Of a stretch of 64,000 bases of DNA, positions 1 through 7,884 are shown one piece after another. How positions within the stretch are numbered: position 1 is the stretch's first letter; every line of letters begins with the position of its first letter. The stretch spans positions 1 to 64,000 of the forward strand of contig JBGUSK010000051.1 of the NCBI GenBank assembly GCA_045132495.1, in the 5' to 3' direction. The stretch comes from UBA11524 sp045132495 (lineage in GTDB: Bacteria; Bacillota; Clostridia; Christensenellales; Aristaeellaceae). Below the pieces are notes generated by a model. That model did not search any database and had not been told where the DNA came from. It saw only the letters and a list, made by a program, of their open reading frames with translations. Position numbers and translations under genes: made by a program.

Positions 1-22
1 CGATCAACGCTTGCGTTGATCG
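1..22. repeat. Perfect 10-bp inverted repeat at window edge
   Basis: CGATCAACGC and GCGTTGATCG are exact reverse complements separated by TT, giving a tight hairpin. No T-run follows on the + strand. It directly precedes the dispersed repeat at 24-90. It could be a terminator of a gene to the left, or part of the repeat element; the left edge prevents a decision. Confidence 0.5.
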
Positions 23-23
23 C

Positions 24-90
24 GCGAAGCCCTTGACAGCTTTAAGCTGGCAAGAGCCGATATGCTTCTTTCTCGGGAGCGAGAAAGAAG
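24..90 (+). repeat. Dispersed two-hairpin repeat, copy A
   Basis: The element starts with GCGAAGCCCTTG (24-35). A CCTTG/CAAG stem follows, enclosing an inner CAGCT/AGCTG hairpin. It ends with an 11-bp inverted repeat, CTTCTTTCTCG (65-75) and CGAGAAAGAAG (80-90). A second copy lies on the minus strand at 40892-40959. It keeps both ends and the stems, while the inner loop sequence differs but is still self-complementary. It may act as RNA or as a REP-like DNA element. Confidence 0.6.
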
Positions 91-177
91 TTATCTTCTC
101 GCGTGTGAGAAAGTACGGAAAATCACATATACATCCCCATACATCCCACCCTTCACCCCCCAAAGCTTATCCTTTCA

Positions 178-575
178 TGTGGACAAGCCGTGCATAACTT
201 TTCCCGCCCGCAAAAAAAGGCGGAAACAGGCTGGTTTTGCCCGTCCACAGGGGTATTTATCCACAGCCTGTGGGTTTGTGGATGAATCCATTTTGGTCGA
301 ATCATGGAAATCCAAGAAGAACCCATAATGCCGCCTTTTTGGAGAAAAATATGCATATTATGCATCAAGGGCAGGCAGGAATCCGCCGGGGTGAACGCGA
401 ATATATAGAAGGATAGGAAAGACTCCACAGGCAATGTGGATGTTTTGGCCGATGTTCCACAATTTGTCCCAATGCCAAAAGGCAGGATTTTCAAGGGCTT
501 CAGCGGCTTTTCCACAGTTTCCACAAGCCCTACTACTACTGCTAATAAATAATATATCTACAGCTACTATTTCTG
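178..575. other. oriC: Candidate oriC: DnaA boxes and AT-rich tract
   Basis: One consensus DnaA box TTATCCACA lies at 257-265. Near matches lie at 178-186 (TGTGGACAA), 278-286 (TGTGGATGA), 435-443 (TGTGGATGT), 508-516 (TTTTCCACA) and 517-525 (GTTTCCACA). An AT-rich tract around 541-575 could be the unwinding element. Position directly upstream of dnaN matches the usual dnaA-oriC-dnaN order in Bacillota, but dnaA itself is outside the window. Apart from this and the two hairpins at 1-90, I see no gene in the first 660 bases. Confidence 0.6.
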
Positions 576-660
576 TTTTGGGCGCCTATGCATACAGCAA
601 AGAAACGCCGAATGCGATGCCCCAAAGCAGATGATGCCATATCAGATTGGAGGTACCAAT

Positions 661-1776
661 ATGCAGTTTACCGTGAATGTTCAGGAGCTCCTGGAGGGGC
701 TGAATACCGTCACCCGAGCGCTGGCGGCACGTCCGCCCAAGCAGATCCTGGAGGGTGTGCTGATCGAGGCGACGGAAGAGGGCATCACCCTGACCTGCTC
801 CGACGGCAGCCTGACCATTGAGACCAACCTGTGCGCCGATGTGCGCGAGGAAGGCCGCGCGGTGCTGCCCGGCAAGCTTTTTACCGAGCTGTGCCGCAAG
901 CTGCCCGGCGGTGAGGTCACCATCAAGGTGGGCGACAACCATATGGCGTCCATCCGCTGTATGTCCTTCAAGTCCAATCTGGCGGGCATGAATCCGGTGG
1001 AATATCCCGAAATGGCCTCCGTGGACGCAGGTACCACCGTTGCCATCGCTCAGAAGGAGCTTCGCGAGATGATCTCCCGCGTGGTTTTCGCCATCGCAAC
1101 CGACGAGAGCCGTCAGATCCTGACCGGCTGTCTGCTGGAGGTCACTGCCCAGGAGGCCCGTATGGTCGCCCTGGACGGCTTCCGCCTGGCGATCCAGAAG
1201 GTCGTGAAGGAATTTGAGCTGCCTGCAGGCGTCGAGACCCTCAAAGCCGTTATTCCGGGCCGCGTGCTGAATGAGCTCAGCAAGATCCTCGCTGACGACG
1301 AGGAGGATTGTGTGATGCTGATCGACAAGACCCGCATGCAGGCTTCCTTCGGCAACACCAAGCTGTCCACCGTGCTGCTGGCGGGCGAGTACATCGACTA
1401 CCGCCGCATCCTGCCCCTCAGCTTCAAGACAGTGGTGAAGGCCGACCGCGTTGGCGTGCAGAGCGCCATCGACCGTGCGTCCCTGATGGCGCGCGAGGGC
1501 AAGAATAATCTGATCCGCATGTCCATGAACGGCGAAACCCTCGCCATTACCTCCAATGCCGAGCTGGGCGATGTGCTGGAGGAGCTGGATGCGACCCTCA
1601 CCGGCGACCCCATCGAGATAGCCTTCAACGCCAAGTACATCACCGATGTGATCCGCAATATCACCGATGACGAGCTGTGTATGCACTTCAACTCCAACGT
1701 CAGCCCCTGCGTGGTCAGCCCCATCGACGGCGATCAGTACCTGTACCTGATCCTGCCGGTGCGTGTTTTCTCCTAA
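661..1776 (+). CDS. dnaN: DNA polymerase III sliding clamp (beta subunit)
   Basis: The 371-residue product is the DNA polymerase III beta clamp, the ring that tethers the replicative polymerase to DNA. Length fits the family (about 370). The N-terminus (MQFTVNVQELLEGLNTV) is typical, as is the C-terminal stretch ending LILPVRVFS, which carries the peptide-binding groove. The start at 661 is set by GGAGG at 649-653; an in-frame ATG at 631 lacks such a site. The gene follows the DnaA-box region and is separated from recF by 70 bp containing a hairpin. The S4-domain gene (yaaA) that often sits between dnaN and recF in Bacillota is absent. Confidence 0.96.
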   Translation: MQFTVNVQELLEGLNTVTRALAARPPKQILEGVLIEATEEGITLTCSDGSLTIETNLCADVREEGRAVLPGKLFTELCRKLPGGEVTIKVGDNHMASIRCMSFKSNLAGMNPVEYPEMASVDAGTTVAIAQKELREMISRVVFAIATDESRQILTGCLLEVTAQEARMVALDGFRLAIQKVVKEFELPAGVETLKAVIPGRVLNELSKILADDEEDCVMLIDKTRMQASFGNTKLSTVLLAGEYIDYRRILPLSFKTVVKADRVGVQSAIDRASLMAREGKNNLIRMSMNGETLAITSNAELGDVLEELDATLTGDPIEIAFNAKYITDVIRNITDDELCMHFNSNVSPCVVSPIDGDQYLYLILPVRVFS

Positions 1777-1797
1777 ACTACATATGAAATAATAACG

Positions 1798-1830
1798 GGA
1801 TACAGGTGAAATCGAACCTGTATCCTGTTT
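1798..1830 (+). terminator. Hairpin after dnaN
   Basis: GGATACAGGT (1798-1807) and ACCTGTATCC (1816-1825) form a perfect 10-bp stem with an 8-nt loop, followed by TGTTTTAA. It is a weak-to-moderate intrinsic terminator or attenuator between dnaN and recF. Confidence 0.6.
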
Positions 1831-1846
1831 TAATGGTATAACAAAT

Positions 1847-3022
1847 ATGATTATACAATCATTAAAATTACGGGATTTCCGCAACTATCAGGAGCTGGAG
1901 ATCACGCCTCATCCCGGGGTGAACATCCTCTTCGGTCAGAATGGCTCCGGCAAAACCAACTTGCTGGAAGCCATCCATTATTGCGCGCTTGGCCGCAGCC
2001 ATCGTACTTCGCAGGATAAAGAGGTCGTCAGCAAGTCAGCGGAATTTGCCGCTGTGGGCGTTCAGTTGCAGAAAAATGCAGTAAGGATGGATATTCAGGT
2101 TAAATTGACGCCCAATGATGGCAAAAAAAAGTCCGTCTTTGTGGATCGTAAACGTGCCAACCGGCTGTCCGACCTGATGGGCCACGTCCAGTGCGTCATC
2201 TTTTCTCCGGAGGACTTGATGCTCGTCAAGGAAGGCCCCGCGATCCGCCGCCGCTACCTGGACATGATGCTTTCCCAGCTGTCAACGGCGTATTTCACCG
2301 CGCTGCAGCAGTATCAGAAGGCCCTCGATCAGCGAAATGCCCTGCTCCGTGAGGCAAAAAAGGGCGGGCGGCTTGATTCAGCCATGATGGATGCCTTCGA
2401 AGAAGCCATGGCGGCTCAGTGTGCCGTGGTGATCCCCCTGCGCCGTCGGATGGTGCAGCATACCGGCTTTGTTGCAGGCGAAAAGTACGCGTCGATCAGC
2501 GGGCGTGAGACCGAGAAATTCCGCATGGCCTACGAGTGCTGCGTGCCTGAGGGAGAAGATATTGCTTCTTATGCGGTCAAAGCGCTCAAAAATGGCAGGC
2601 AGGAGGACGTTTTCCGTGGCTCAACTACCTTCGGCATCCATCGAGAGGATATTCTCCTGACCCTTAAGGGGCGGGAAATGAAAGTGTTTGCATCCCAGGG
2701 GCAAATTCGCACTGCAGCGCTGAGTATGAAGCTCGCCCAACTGGAGGTTTTCCGCGGCGAAACCGGTGAAGCGCCCATTCTCCTGCTGGATGACGTGATG
2801 TCCGAGCTGGATATGACCCGTCGCACGCGGCTGCTGGAGGAGATCAGCGGTGTGCAGACCTTCATCACCTGCACTGACGAGAGCGACCTTGAGGGTTGCC
2901 GCGAGCGTCGCAGCTATCAGGTGTACATGGATGCAAAAGGCTTCGGCCATGTGCAGGAGGCCTCGGCGGGCGAGATGGTCAATCAGGATGAAAGTAGTTT
3001 TGATGATCTTGAATTTGAATGA
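1847..3022 (+). CDS. recF: DNA replication and repair protein RecF
   Basis: RecF is an SMC-like ATPase that loads RecA at single-strand gaps with RecO and RecR. The 391-residue protein starts MIIQSLKLRDFRNY, which is diagnostic of RecF. It has a Walker A motif GQNGSGKT near residues 30-37 and a Walker B/signature region (LLLDDVMSELD) near residue 315. Length is slightly above the usual 360-375 because of an acidic C-terminal tail. It is preceded by dnaN and followed at once by a parS site and a terminator. gyrB, the common next gene in Bacillota, is not present; addA follows instead. Confidence 0.96.
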   Translation: MIIQSLKLRDFRNYQELEITPHPGVNILFGQNGSGKTNLLEAIHYCALGRSHRTSQDKEVVSKSAEFAAVGVQLQKNAVRMDIQVKLTPNDGKKKSVFVDRKRANRLSDLMGHVQCVIFSPEDLMLVKEGPAIRRRYLDMMLSQLSTAYFTALQQYQKALDQRNALLREAKKGGRLDSAMMDAFEEAMAAQCAVVIPLRRRMVQHTGFVAGEKYASISGRETEKFRMAYECCVPEGEDIASYAVKALKNGRQEDVFRGSTTFGIHREDILLTLKGREMKVFASQGQIRTAALSMKLAQLEVFRGETGEAPILLLDDVMSELDMTRRTRLLEEISGVQTFITCTDESDLEGCRERRSYQVYMDAKGFGHVQEASAGEMVNQDESSFDDLEFE

Positions 3023-3025
3023 TCG

Positions 3026-3041
3026 TGTTTCACGTGAAACA
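3026..3041. other. parS: parS chromosome-segregation site 1
   Basis: TGTTTCACGTGAAACA is a perfect 16-bp palindrome identical to the Bacillus-type ParB-binding consensus. It lies 3 bp after the recF stop codon. Confidence 0.93.
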
Positions 3042-3045
3042 TTTT

Positions 3046-3085
3046 CAGTCCGGCGGACAGTCCAGATGTCTGCCGGGCTGTTTTA
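3046..3085 (+). terminator. Intrinsic terminator after recF
   Basis: The 14-nt arms at 3046-3059 and 3067-3080 pair completely (two G-U pairs) around a 7-nt loop and are followed by TTTTAT. It begins 4 bp after parS site 1. Confidence 0.8.
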
Positions 3086-3257
3086 TAGGATGCGATGAGA
3101 GTAATTTTTAGCGCCGCAAAATGAACCAGTCTTCATGTTAGCAGGTCATCCGCTGTTTTAAAAGGAAAATTTGTGTGAATAACAGTAAAATCAACGGGTT
3201 TGCTAAATAAACGATAATGAAAATATATATATTTATATTTCTGTGAAAAATTAGTAT

Positions 3258-3273
3258 TGTTTCACGTGAAACA
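3258..3273. other. parS: parS chromosome-segregation site 2
   Basis: A second perfect TGTTTCACGTGAAACA lies upstream of addA, just before a possible addA promoter (TTTCCC 3275-3280, TAAAAT 3298-3303, 17-bp spacing). ParB bound here could affect addA transcription. The rest of the 3085-3257 gap is AT-rich and shows no gene. Confidence 0.93.
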
Positions 3274-3327
3274 CTTTCCCAAAGGGTTAGAGTGTGATAA
3301 AATAGAGATGTGAAAGGGGGCGGTAAC

Positions 3328-6300
3328 ATGCCGGTTTGGACAACGCAGCAGTTGCAGGCCATCGATGCAAGCAATAATACCATTCTTGTCAGTGCAGCAG
3401 CTGGCTCAGGAAAAACAGCGGTGCTTGTCGAGCGCATTGTGCAGCTGATTCGCGGCGGGTTCCACCTGGACCGTATGTTGATTGTGACTTTCACCAAGGC
3501 TGCAGCGGCGGAAATGCGCCAGCGCCTCAACAAGCGGCTGATACGGGAGGCAGCGGCTGATCCGGAAGTTTTCGGGCGTGCGCTGGATGAGTTGGAATCC
3601 ACAGAAATTTCGACCATTCATGCCTTTTGCCAGAAGGTGTTGCGTAGTAATTTTCAGGCCGTCGGTATTGACCCCATGGTGCGCCCCTGCGATGAACAAA
3701 TGAAAAAAGTCCTGTTCGAGGAAGCCTGGCTGGATGCATTCAATGCTCTGCTGGAAAGACGAGACGATCACGACTTTTTAGAGCTGGCATATGCGTGGGA
3801 TCAGAAGTCGCTGCAGGAAATGACCGCCGCATTGTATGACTTCCTGATGTCGCTGCCAAACCCGTTCGATTGGTTGGATGACGCTGTAACAAGGGTAAAT
3901 CAGCCGCCTTATTCAACGCATCCGTGGGTGCGGGTGCTGCTTGAGCACGCAAAAATGCAGCTGCAGGGCATCCCGGCGATATTACAGGCAATGCGGAACA
4001 TGTTTTCCGAGCCGAATGCTGTGGAAGCACGCAGAGAAACATTTCAAGCGGATGAATTAGCCTGTGAAGCATTGTTTCACGTGGAACATTGCGGAATAGA
4101 AGAGTTATTGTCTCTGCTGGATGGCTTCTCAATGGGGCGCGCGAAGGTAATTCGTGGTCTTTCCGACGCTGAAAAGGAATGGAGCGAGCGGATTTCCAAA
4201 CAACGTAAGCAGATTAGTGACATGGTTAAGGAAATTCGGGCAAATTTGACCCTTGATGAGGAAAAAATGAGCCGCGAATTTGCCATGATGGAGCGCCATT
4301 TACATGGTCTTTCAGTGCTGACGAAGGCGGTAAATATCGAATTTCTTGCAAAAAAGGCGGAAAAGCATCTCATTGATTTCTCCGATATGGAGCAATTTAC
4401 CATGCAGGTGCTGTCCGACCCGGCGCTGAAGGCTCAGATGCAGGCCGAGTATGACCATATTTTTGTGGATGAATGCCAGGATGTAAGCCAGATTCAGGAC
4501 GCGATTCTGCAGGCAATCCACAACGATGACAACTGCATGTTCATGGTCGGCGACGTGAAACAGTCCATTTATCGCTTCCGAAAGGCCGATCCGACGCTGT
4601 TTATGGAGCGTCTGCGCACCTATTCGGACGATGAAAATGCCAAATTCAGAAGAATCATTCTGCAAAAGAACTTCCGAAGCCGATACAACGTGCTTGAAGC
4701 CACCAACGAGGTCTTCCGCAAGGCAATGCGCCCGAATGTGACCGAGTTGACCTACGAGCCGATTGATGAACTGATCTGCGGCCGGGACACGGAAGATGAT
4801 CCGCCGGTTGAAATGCATCTGCTGGATGTTTCGTCGGATGAGGATGGAGAAGCGGTTGAAGCACTCGAAGCCGAGGCACAGGTGGTGATTGAGCGTATCC
4901 AGGAGTTGCTGAAGGAGCAGTTTGACGATGGCAACGGGCTGCGCAATTACACCTACCGGGACATGGTGATTCTGCTGTCTGCGGCGTCAAACACAGCGCC
5001 AAAGCTGGTTGAGTTGCTGGGTCGGGCAGGTATTCCGGTGTATTACGATGGTGCAGCGTCGTTTTATGAGTTGTCGGAAGTACAGACTATAAAGGCATTG
5101 CTGACGGTCATTGATAACCCAATGCAGGATATTCCGCTGCTGGCTGCGCTGAAAATGCCGCCATTTTCTTTAACGGACAGTGATCTGGCGAGTATCCGGA
5201 CGGCAAAAACAGGCAAAAATGTGCCCTTTTATGAGGCGTTCGAAGAAATCTGCAGCCTGGAGGGCGTCCTTCCTGAAAAATGCCGGTCCATCCGTGCGCA
5301 GCTGGAAAACTGGCGGTTTGAAGCGGAAACGATGCGTTTGTCAGATTTCATCTGGCGTGTTATGCAGCATAGCGGTTATTATGCAGCAGTGGGAGCACTG
5401 CCTAAGGGTGAGCTGCGTCAGGCGAATCTACGGATGCTATATCAGCGGGCACAGGCCTTTGAACAGGATGGCGGTGAAACGCTGGCAGATTTCCTGCGAT
5501 TGACGGATGAACAATCTGCCGGAGATGATAAAATGTCCGCGAAGATGCTGGGCGAAAACGAAAATCTGCTTCGCATCATGACCATGCATAAGTCGAAGGG
5601 ACTTGAATTCCCTATCGTGTTTTTGATGCAGATGAGCGGCGGACTTCACAAAGGCTTCCGCGGTGAGTTGCTGATGCATACCAAGCTTGGTGTAGCGATG
5701 CCCTACGTCAATCGGGAACTGCGCATCAAAAGGAAGACCCTCGCGGATGAAGCATTTAAGGTACAGCGTGAACTGGATGAAAAGGCAGAAAGGGCGCGTT
5801 TGCTTTACGTCGCGATGACCCGTGCGCGGGAGCGGCTGATCATGATCGGATGCTGCAAGGAAAGCCAGCGGGACGTGTGGAATCTACCGCCCAGCGACTA
5901 TGCAGTATGGAATGCGCGCTCTATGACGGACTGGGTCATGCAGGCTGTATCCACAGATATAAACAACTTATCCACAACTTGTCCACGGGACGAAAACCCA
6001 TGGAATATCCGGGCTTGGAGCAATCTGACAGGCGTGGCTGTGGATAACGATGTGGATAAAAAAGAACTTACCGGGTATCTGCGGAGCATTCTTTCCGGCT
6101 CTGTTGATGGAGATTTCAGTGCATGGGAGAAGAAGGATGAAGGCAATTTCTCGCCGATCAAAACCTCCGTCACAGCGATTGCAAAGAAGCAGGTATTGGC
6201 CGATCCGATGCCGCTGAGCGACGCAGAGGAGGACGAGGCAACCAAGCGTATCGAAGAGGAAATCGTGTCACCCCTGCGTCTGTCAGAGCTGCCCAGCCGC

Positions 6301-6813
6301 CCGGCTTTCCTGGAGGAAAAGCAGCTTACCGGTGCAGAGCGGGGCACGCTGATGCATCGAGCGCTGTCGTTGATCCCGCTGGAAAAGCTGCGCAGGGCGG
6401 ACAATCTTTATGCCGCAGTAAAGCAGGCGATTCACGATATGGCTGAACGGGAAATCTTCACCTATCAGGAGGTCATGCTGCTCTACATCAAGGGTGTGGC
6501 AGATTTCTTCGGCAGCAAGTTGGGCCAGAGGGTGTTGGCAAGCCAGAATGTCCGCCGGGAATGGGCCTTCAACCTGGTGATGGACGAAAAAAATACGCTT
6601 TTGCAGGGCGTGATCGACTGCGCCTTCATTGAAAACGGCGAATGGGTGCTGGTGGATTACAAGACCGACCGGATTGAGGATGAGGATGCCTTTGTTCAGC
6701 GGTATGAAATGCAGCTGGATTGGTACGCGCGGGCTTTGACGCGTATCACGGGGATCCCGGTCAAGGAAAAATACCTGTATTCGATCAGCAAAAGCAGAGA
6801 GTATGCAGTGTAA
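3328..6813 (+). CDS. addA: ATP-dependent helicase/nuclease subunit A
   Basis: AddA is the UvrD-like helicase and nuclease subunit of AddAB, the Gram-positive RecBCD counterpart that resects double-strand breaks. The protein is 1161 residues. Walker A (SAAAGSGKT) is at about 22-30. The helicase motif with FVDECQD lies near residue 380, and the motif GDVKQSIYRFRKADP near 410. The C-terminal RecB-type nuclease motif LVDYKTDRIE is at about 1109-1118. The start at 3328 has an AAAGGGGG site; an in-frame GTG at 3310 would be too close to it. The usual partner addB is not adjacent. The coding region contains parS site 3 and a DnaA-box cluster. Confidence 0.95.
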   Translation: MPVWTTQQLQAIDASNNTILVSAAAGSGKTAVLVERIVQLIRGGFHLDRMLIVTFTKAAAAEMRQRLNKRLIREAAADPEVFGRALDELESTEISTIHAFCQKVLRSNFQAVGIDPMVRPCDEQMKKVLFEEAWLDAFNALLERRDDHDFLELAYAWDQKSLQEMTAALYDFLMSLPNPFDWLDDAVTRVNQPPYSTHPWVRVLLEHAKMQLQGIPAILQAMRNMFSEPNAVEARRETFQADELACEALFHVEHCGIEELLSLLDGFSMGRAKVIRGLSDAEKEWSERISKQRKQISDMVKEIRANLTLDEEKMSREFAMMERHLHGLSVLTKAVNIEFLAKKAEKHLIDFSDMEQFTMQVLSDPALKAQMQAEYDHIFVDECQDVSQIQDAILQAIHNDDNCMFMVGDVKQSIYRFRKADPTLFMERLRTYSDDENAKFRRIILQKNFRSRYNVLEATNEVFRKAMRPNVTELTYEPIDELICGRDTEDDPPVEMHLLDVSSDEDGEAVEALEAEAQVVIERIQELLKEQFDDGNGLRNYTYRDMVILLSAASNTAPKLVELLGRAGIPVYYDGAASFYELSEVQTIKALLTVIDNPMQDIPLLAALKMPPFSLTDSDLASIRTAKTGKNVPFYEAFEEICSLEGVLPEKCRSIRAQLENWRFEAETMRLSDFIWRVMQHSGYYAAVGALPKGELRQANLRMLYQRAQAFEQDGGETLADFLRLTDEQSAGDDKMSAKMLGENENLLRIMTMHKSKGLEFPIVFLMQMSGGLHKGFRGELLMHTKLGVAMPYVNRELRIKRKTLADEAFKVQRELDEKAERARLLYVAMTRARERLIMIGCCKESQRDVWNLPPSDYAVWNARSMTDWVMQAVSTDINNLSTTCPRDENPWNIRAWSNLTGVAVDNDVDKKELTGYLRSILSGSVDGDFSAWEKKDEGNFSPIKTSVTAIAKKQVLADPMPLSDAEEDEATKRIEEEIVSPLRLSELPSRPAFLEEKQLTGAERGTLMHRALSLIPLEKLRRADNLYAAVKQAIHDMAEREIFTYQEVMLLYIKGVADFFGSKLGQRVLASQNVRREWAFNLVMDEKNTLLQGVIDCAFIENGEWVLVDYKTDRIEDEDAFVQRYEMQLDWYARALTRITGIPVKEKYLYSISKSREYAV
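4073..4088. other. parS: parS-like site 3 inside addA
   Basis: TGTTTCACGTGGAACA differs from sites 1 and 2 by a single base. It lies in the addA reading frame, where it encodes part of LFHVEH. B. subtilis also has parS sites inside genes. Confidence 0.82.
5947..6059. other. DnaA-box cluster inside addA
   Basis: Three exact DnaA boxes lie within 92 bp of coding sequence: TTATCCACA at 5968-5976, and TGTGGATAA at 6039-6047 and 6051-6059 in the opposite orientation. GTATCCACA (5947-5955) and TTGTCCACG (5979-5987) are near matches. The encoded segment lies between the helicase core and the nuclease domain of AddA. Confidence 0.7.
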
Positions 6814-6819
6814 AGGAGA

Positions 6820-7641
6820 ATGTTTCACGTGAAACAAAGGCGCATGGACTATCACCTGCACACGTTTCACTCGATGGACGGGCGGCAGTCGGTGGAAGAC
6901 CTCTGCCGGACGATGGTGGAACGCGGTGTGGAAGAAATCTGCCTGACAGAGCACATTGAGCCCGGGCATCCGGAGGAAGGCATGGATATTCCGCCGAATT
7001 GGCCTGTATATATGGAAGAAATCCAACAAATGCGGGAGAAGTATCCTCAGCTGACCATCCGCGCAGGCGTGGAGATCGGCGATAATCCATTGCTGCGGGA
7101 TCAGATTAAATCGGATCTGGATAAGCTGCCACTGGATTTCCGTCTGCTGTCGCTGCACCTGGTGAATGGCATCGATCCTTACGACAAGAAAAAATACTTT
7201 GCCGGAAAGAACCGCAATCAGGCGTACCGCGAGTATGCCGAGGCAAAGGCGGAATCCATCCTTGCATGGACGGATTTTGACAGCATTGCCCACATTGGCT
7301 ATGCGGCCAAATTCAGCGCTTTCACCGGCCCGGAGCAGGCCTTGGTTTATGGGGATGCGCCGGATGTGTTCGATACAATTCTCCGGCATGTCATTGATCT
7401 GGGCAAGTGCCTGGAGGTCAATACCAGCGGGTTTGCATCCACGGGGGATACCTTCGCGCACTCGTCGATCATCCGCCGATACATCGAGTTGGGCGGCGAA
7501 AACTTTACCTTTGGGTCAGACAGCCATGATGTGAATCGGAATTATGAGGGCATTGAACGGGCAAAGGACATGGTGCGCAGCCTGGGTGGGAAGTATCAGG
7601 CCAGCTTTGACCAGCGGAAAATGATCCTCTGGCGGATTTAA
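6820..7641 (+). CDS. PHP-domain phosphatase, histidinol-phosphatase (HisJ/HisK) family
   Basis: This is a PHP-fold metal-dependent phosphoesterase. It shows the N-terminal metal motif DYHLHTFHS, a second motif LTEHIEPGHPEEG, and C-terminal GSDSHD. Family knowledge suggests histidinol-phosphate phosphatase in histidine synthesis, but no other his genes are present, so the substrate is uncertain. The start is ambiguous. ATG 6820 lies only 1 nt after GGAG (6815-6818). In-frame GTG 6829 has 10-nt spacing and lies inside parS site 4. ATG 6844 gives the typical family N-terminus MDYHLHT. The gene is 6 bp from addA, suggesting cotranscription. Up to 273 residues. Confidence 0.85.
   Translation: MFHVKQRRMDYHLHTFHSMDGRQSVEDLCRTMVERGVEEICLTEHIEPGHPEEGMDIPPNWPVYMEEIQQMREKYPQLTIRAGVEIGDNPLLRDQIKSDLDKLPLDFRLLSLHLVNGIDPYDKKKYFAGKNRNQAYREYAEAKAESILAWTDFDSIAHIGYAAKFSAFTGPEQALVYGDAPDVFDTILRHVIDLGKCLEVNTSGFASTGDTFAHSSIIRRYIELGGENFTFGSDSHDVNRNYEGIERAKDMVRSLGGKYQASFDQRKMILWRI
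6821..6836. other. parS: parS site 4 overlapping a start region
   Basis: A perfect TGTTTCACGTGAAACA overlaps ATG 6820 and contains the in-frame GTG 6829 of the PHP gene. It encodes FHVKQ if translation starts at 6820. Confidence 0.92.
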
Positions 7642-7762
7642 GCAAAGTGGCGACATTTGTCGTTTTTCAGCGAAAAATGGGTTTCAAGTGGGAATACATT
7701 ATCAATAATCTATGATTTTACATTAAAATATGGTTTTTCATGCGCAAATATCACCCAAATAT

Positions 7763-7791
7763 TTGACAAATGGGGAAAATTGTGGCATAAT
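7763..7791 (+). promoter_or_regulatory. Sigma-A promoter of the MBL gene
   Basis: TTGACA (7763-7768), 17-bp spacer, CATAAT (7786-7791). The predicted leader of about 85 nt contains a GCCGCG/CGCGGC hairpin (7847-7867) shortly before the ribosome site. The bases 7642-7762 are AT-rich and hold no gene. Confidence 0.8.
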
Positions 7792-7884
7792 ACATTCAAT
7801 TGGACGCAACGACTCCGCCGGGAGAAAGCGGCGAACAGATACCAAAGCCGCGCCTGCCGTTCGCGGCAATTGGAGGCCTCAAGT

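Noticed and set aside
62..328. Small open frame in the origin region
   Set aside because: It runs through the hairpin repeat and DnaA boxes, has no ribosome site and no recognisable protein features.
7657..7884. N-terminal extension of the MBL-fold gene
   Set aside because: It passes through the promoter at 7763-7791 and lacks a ribosome site; ATG 7885 has GGAGG.
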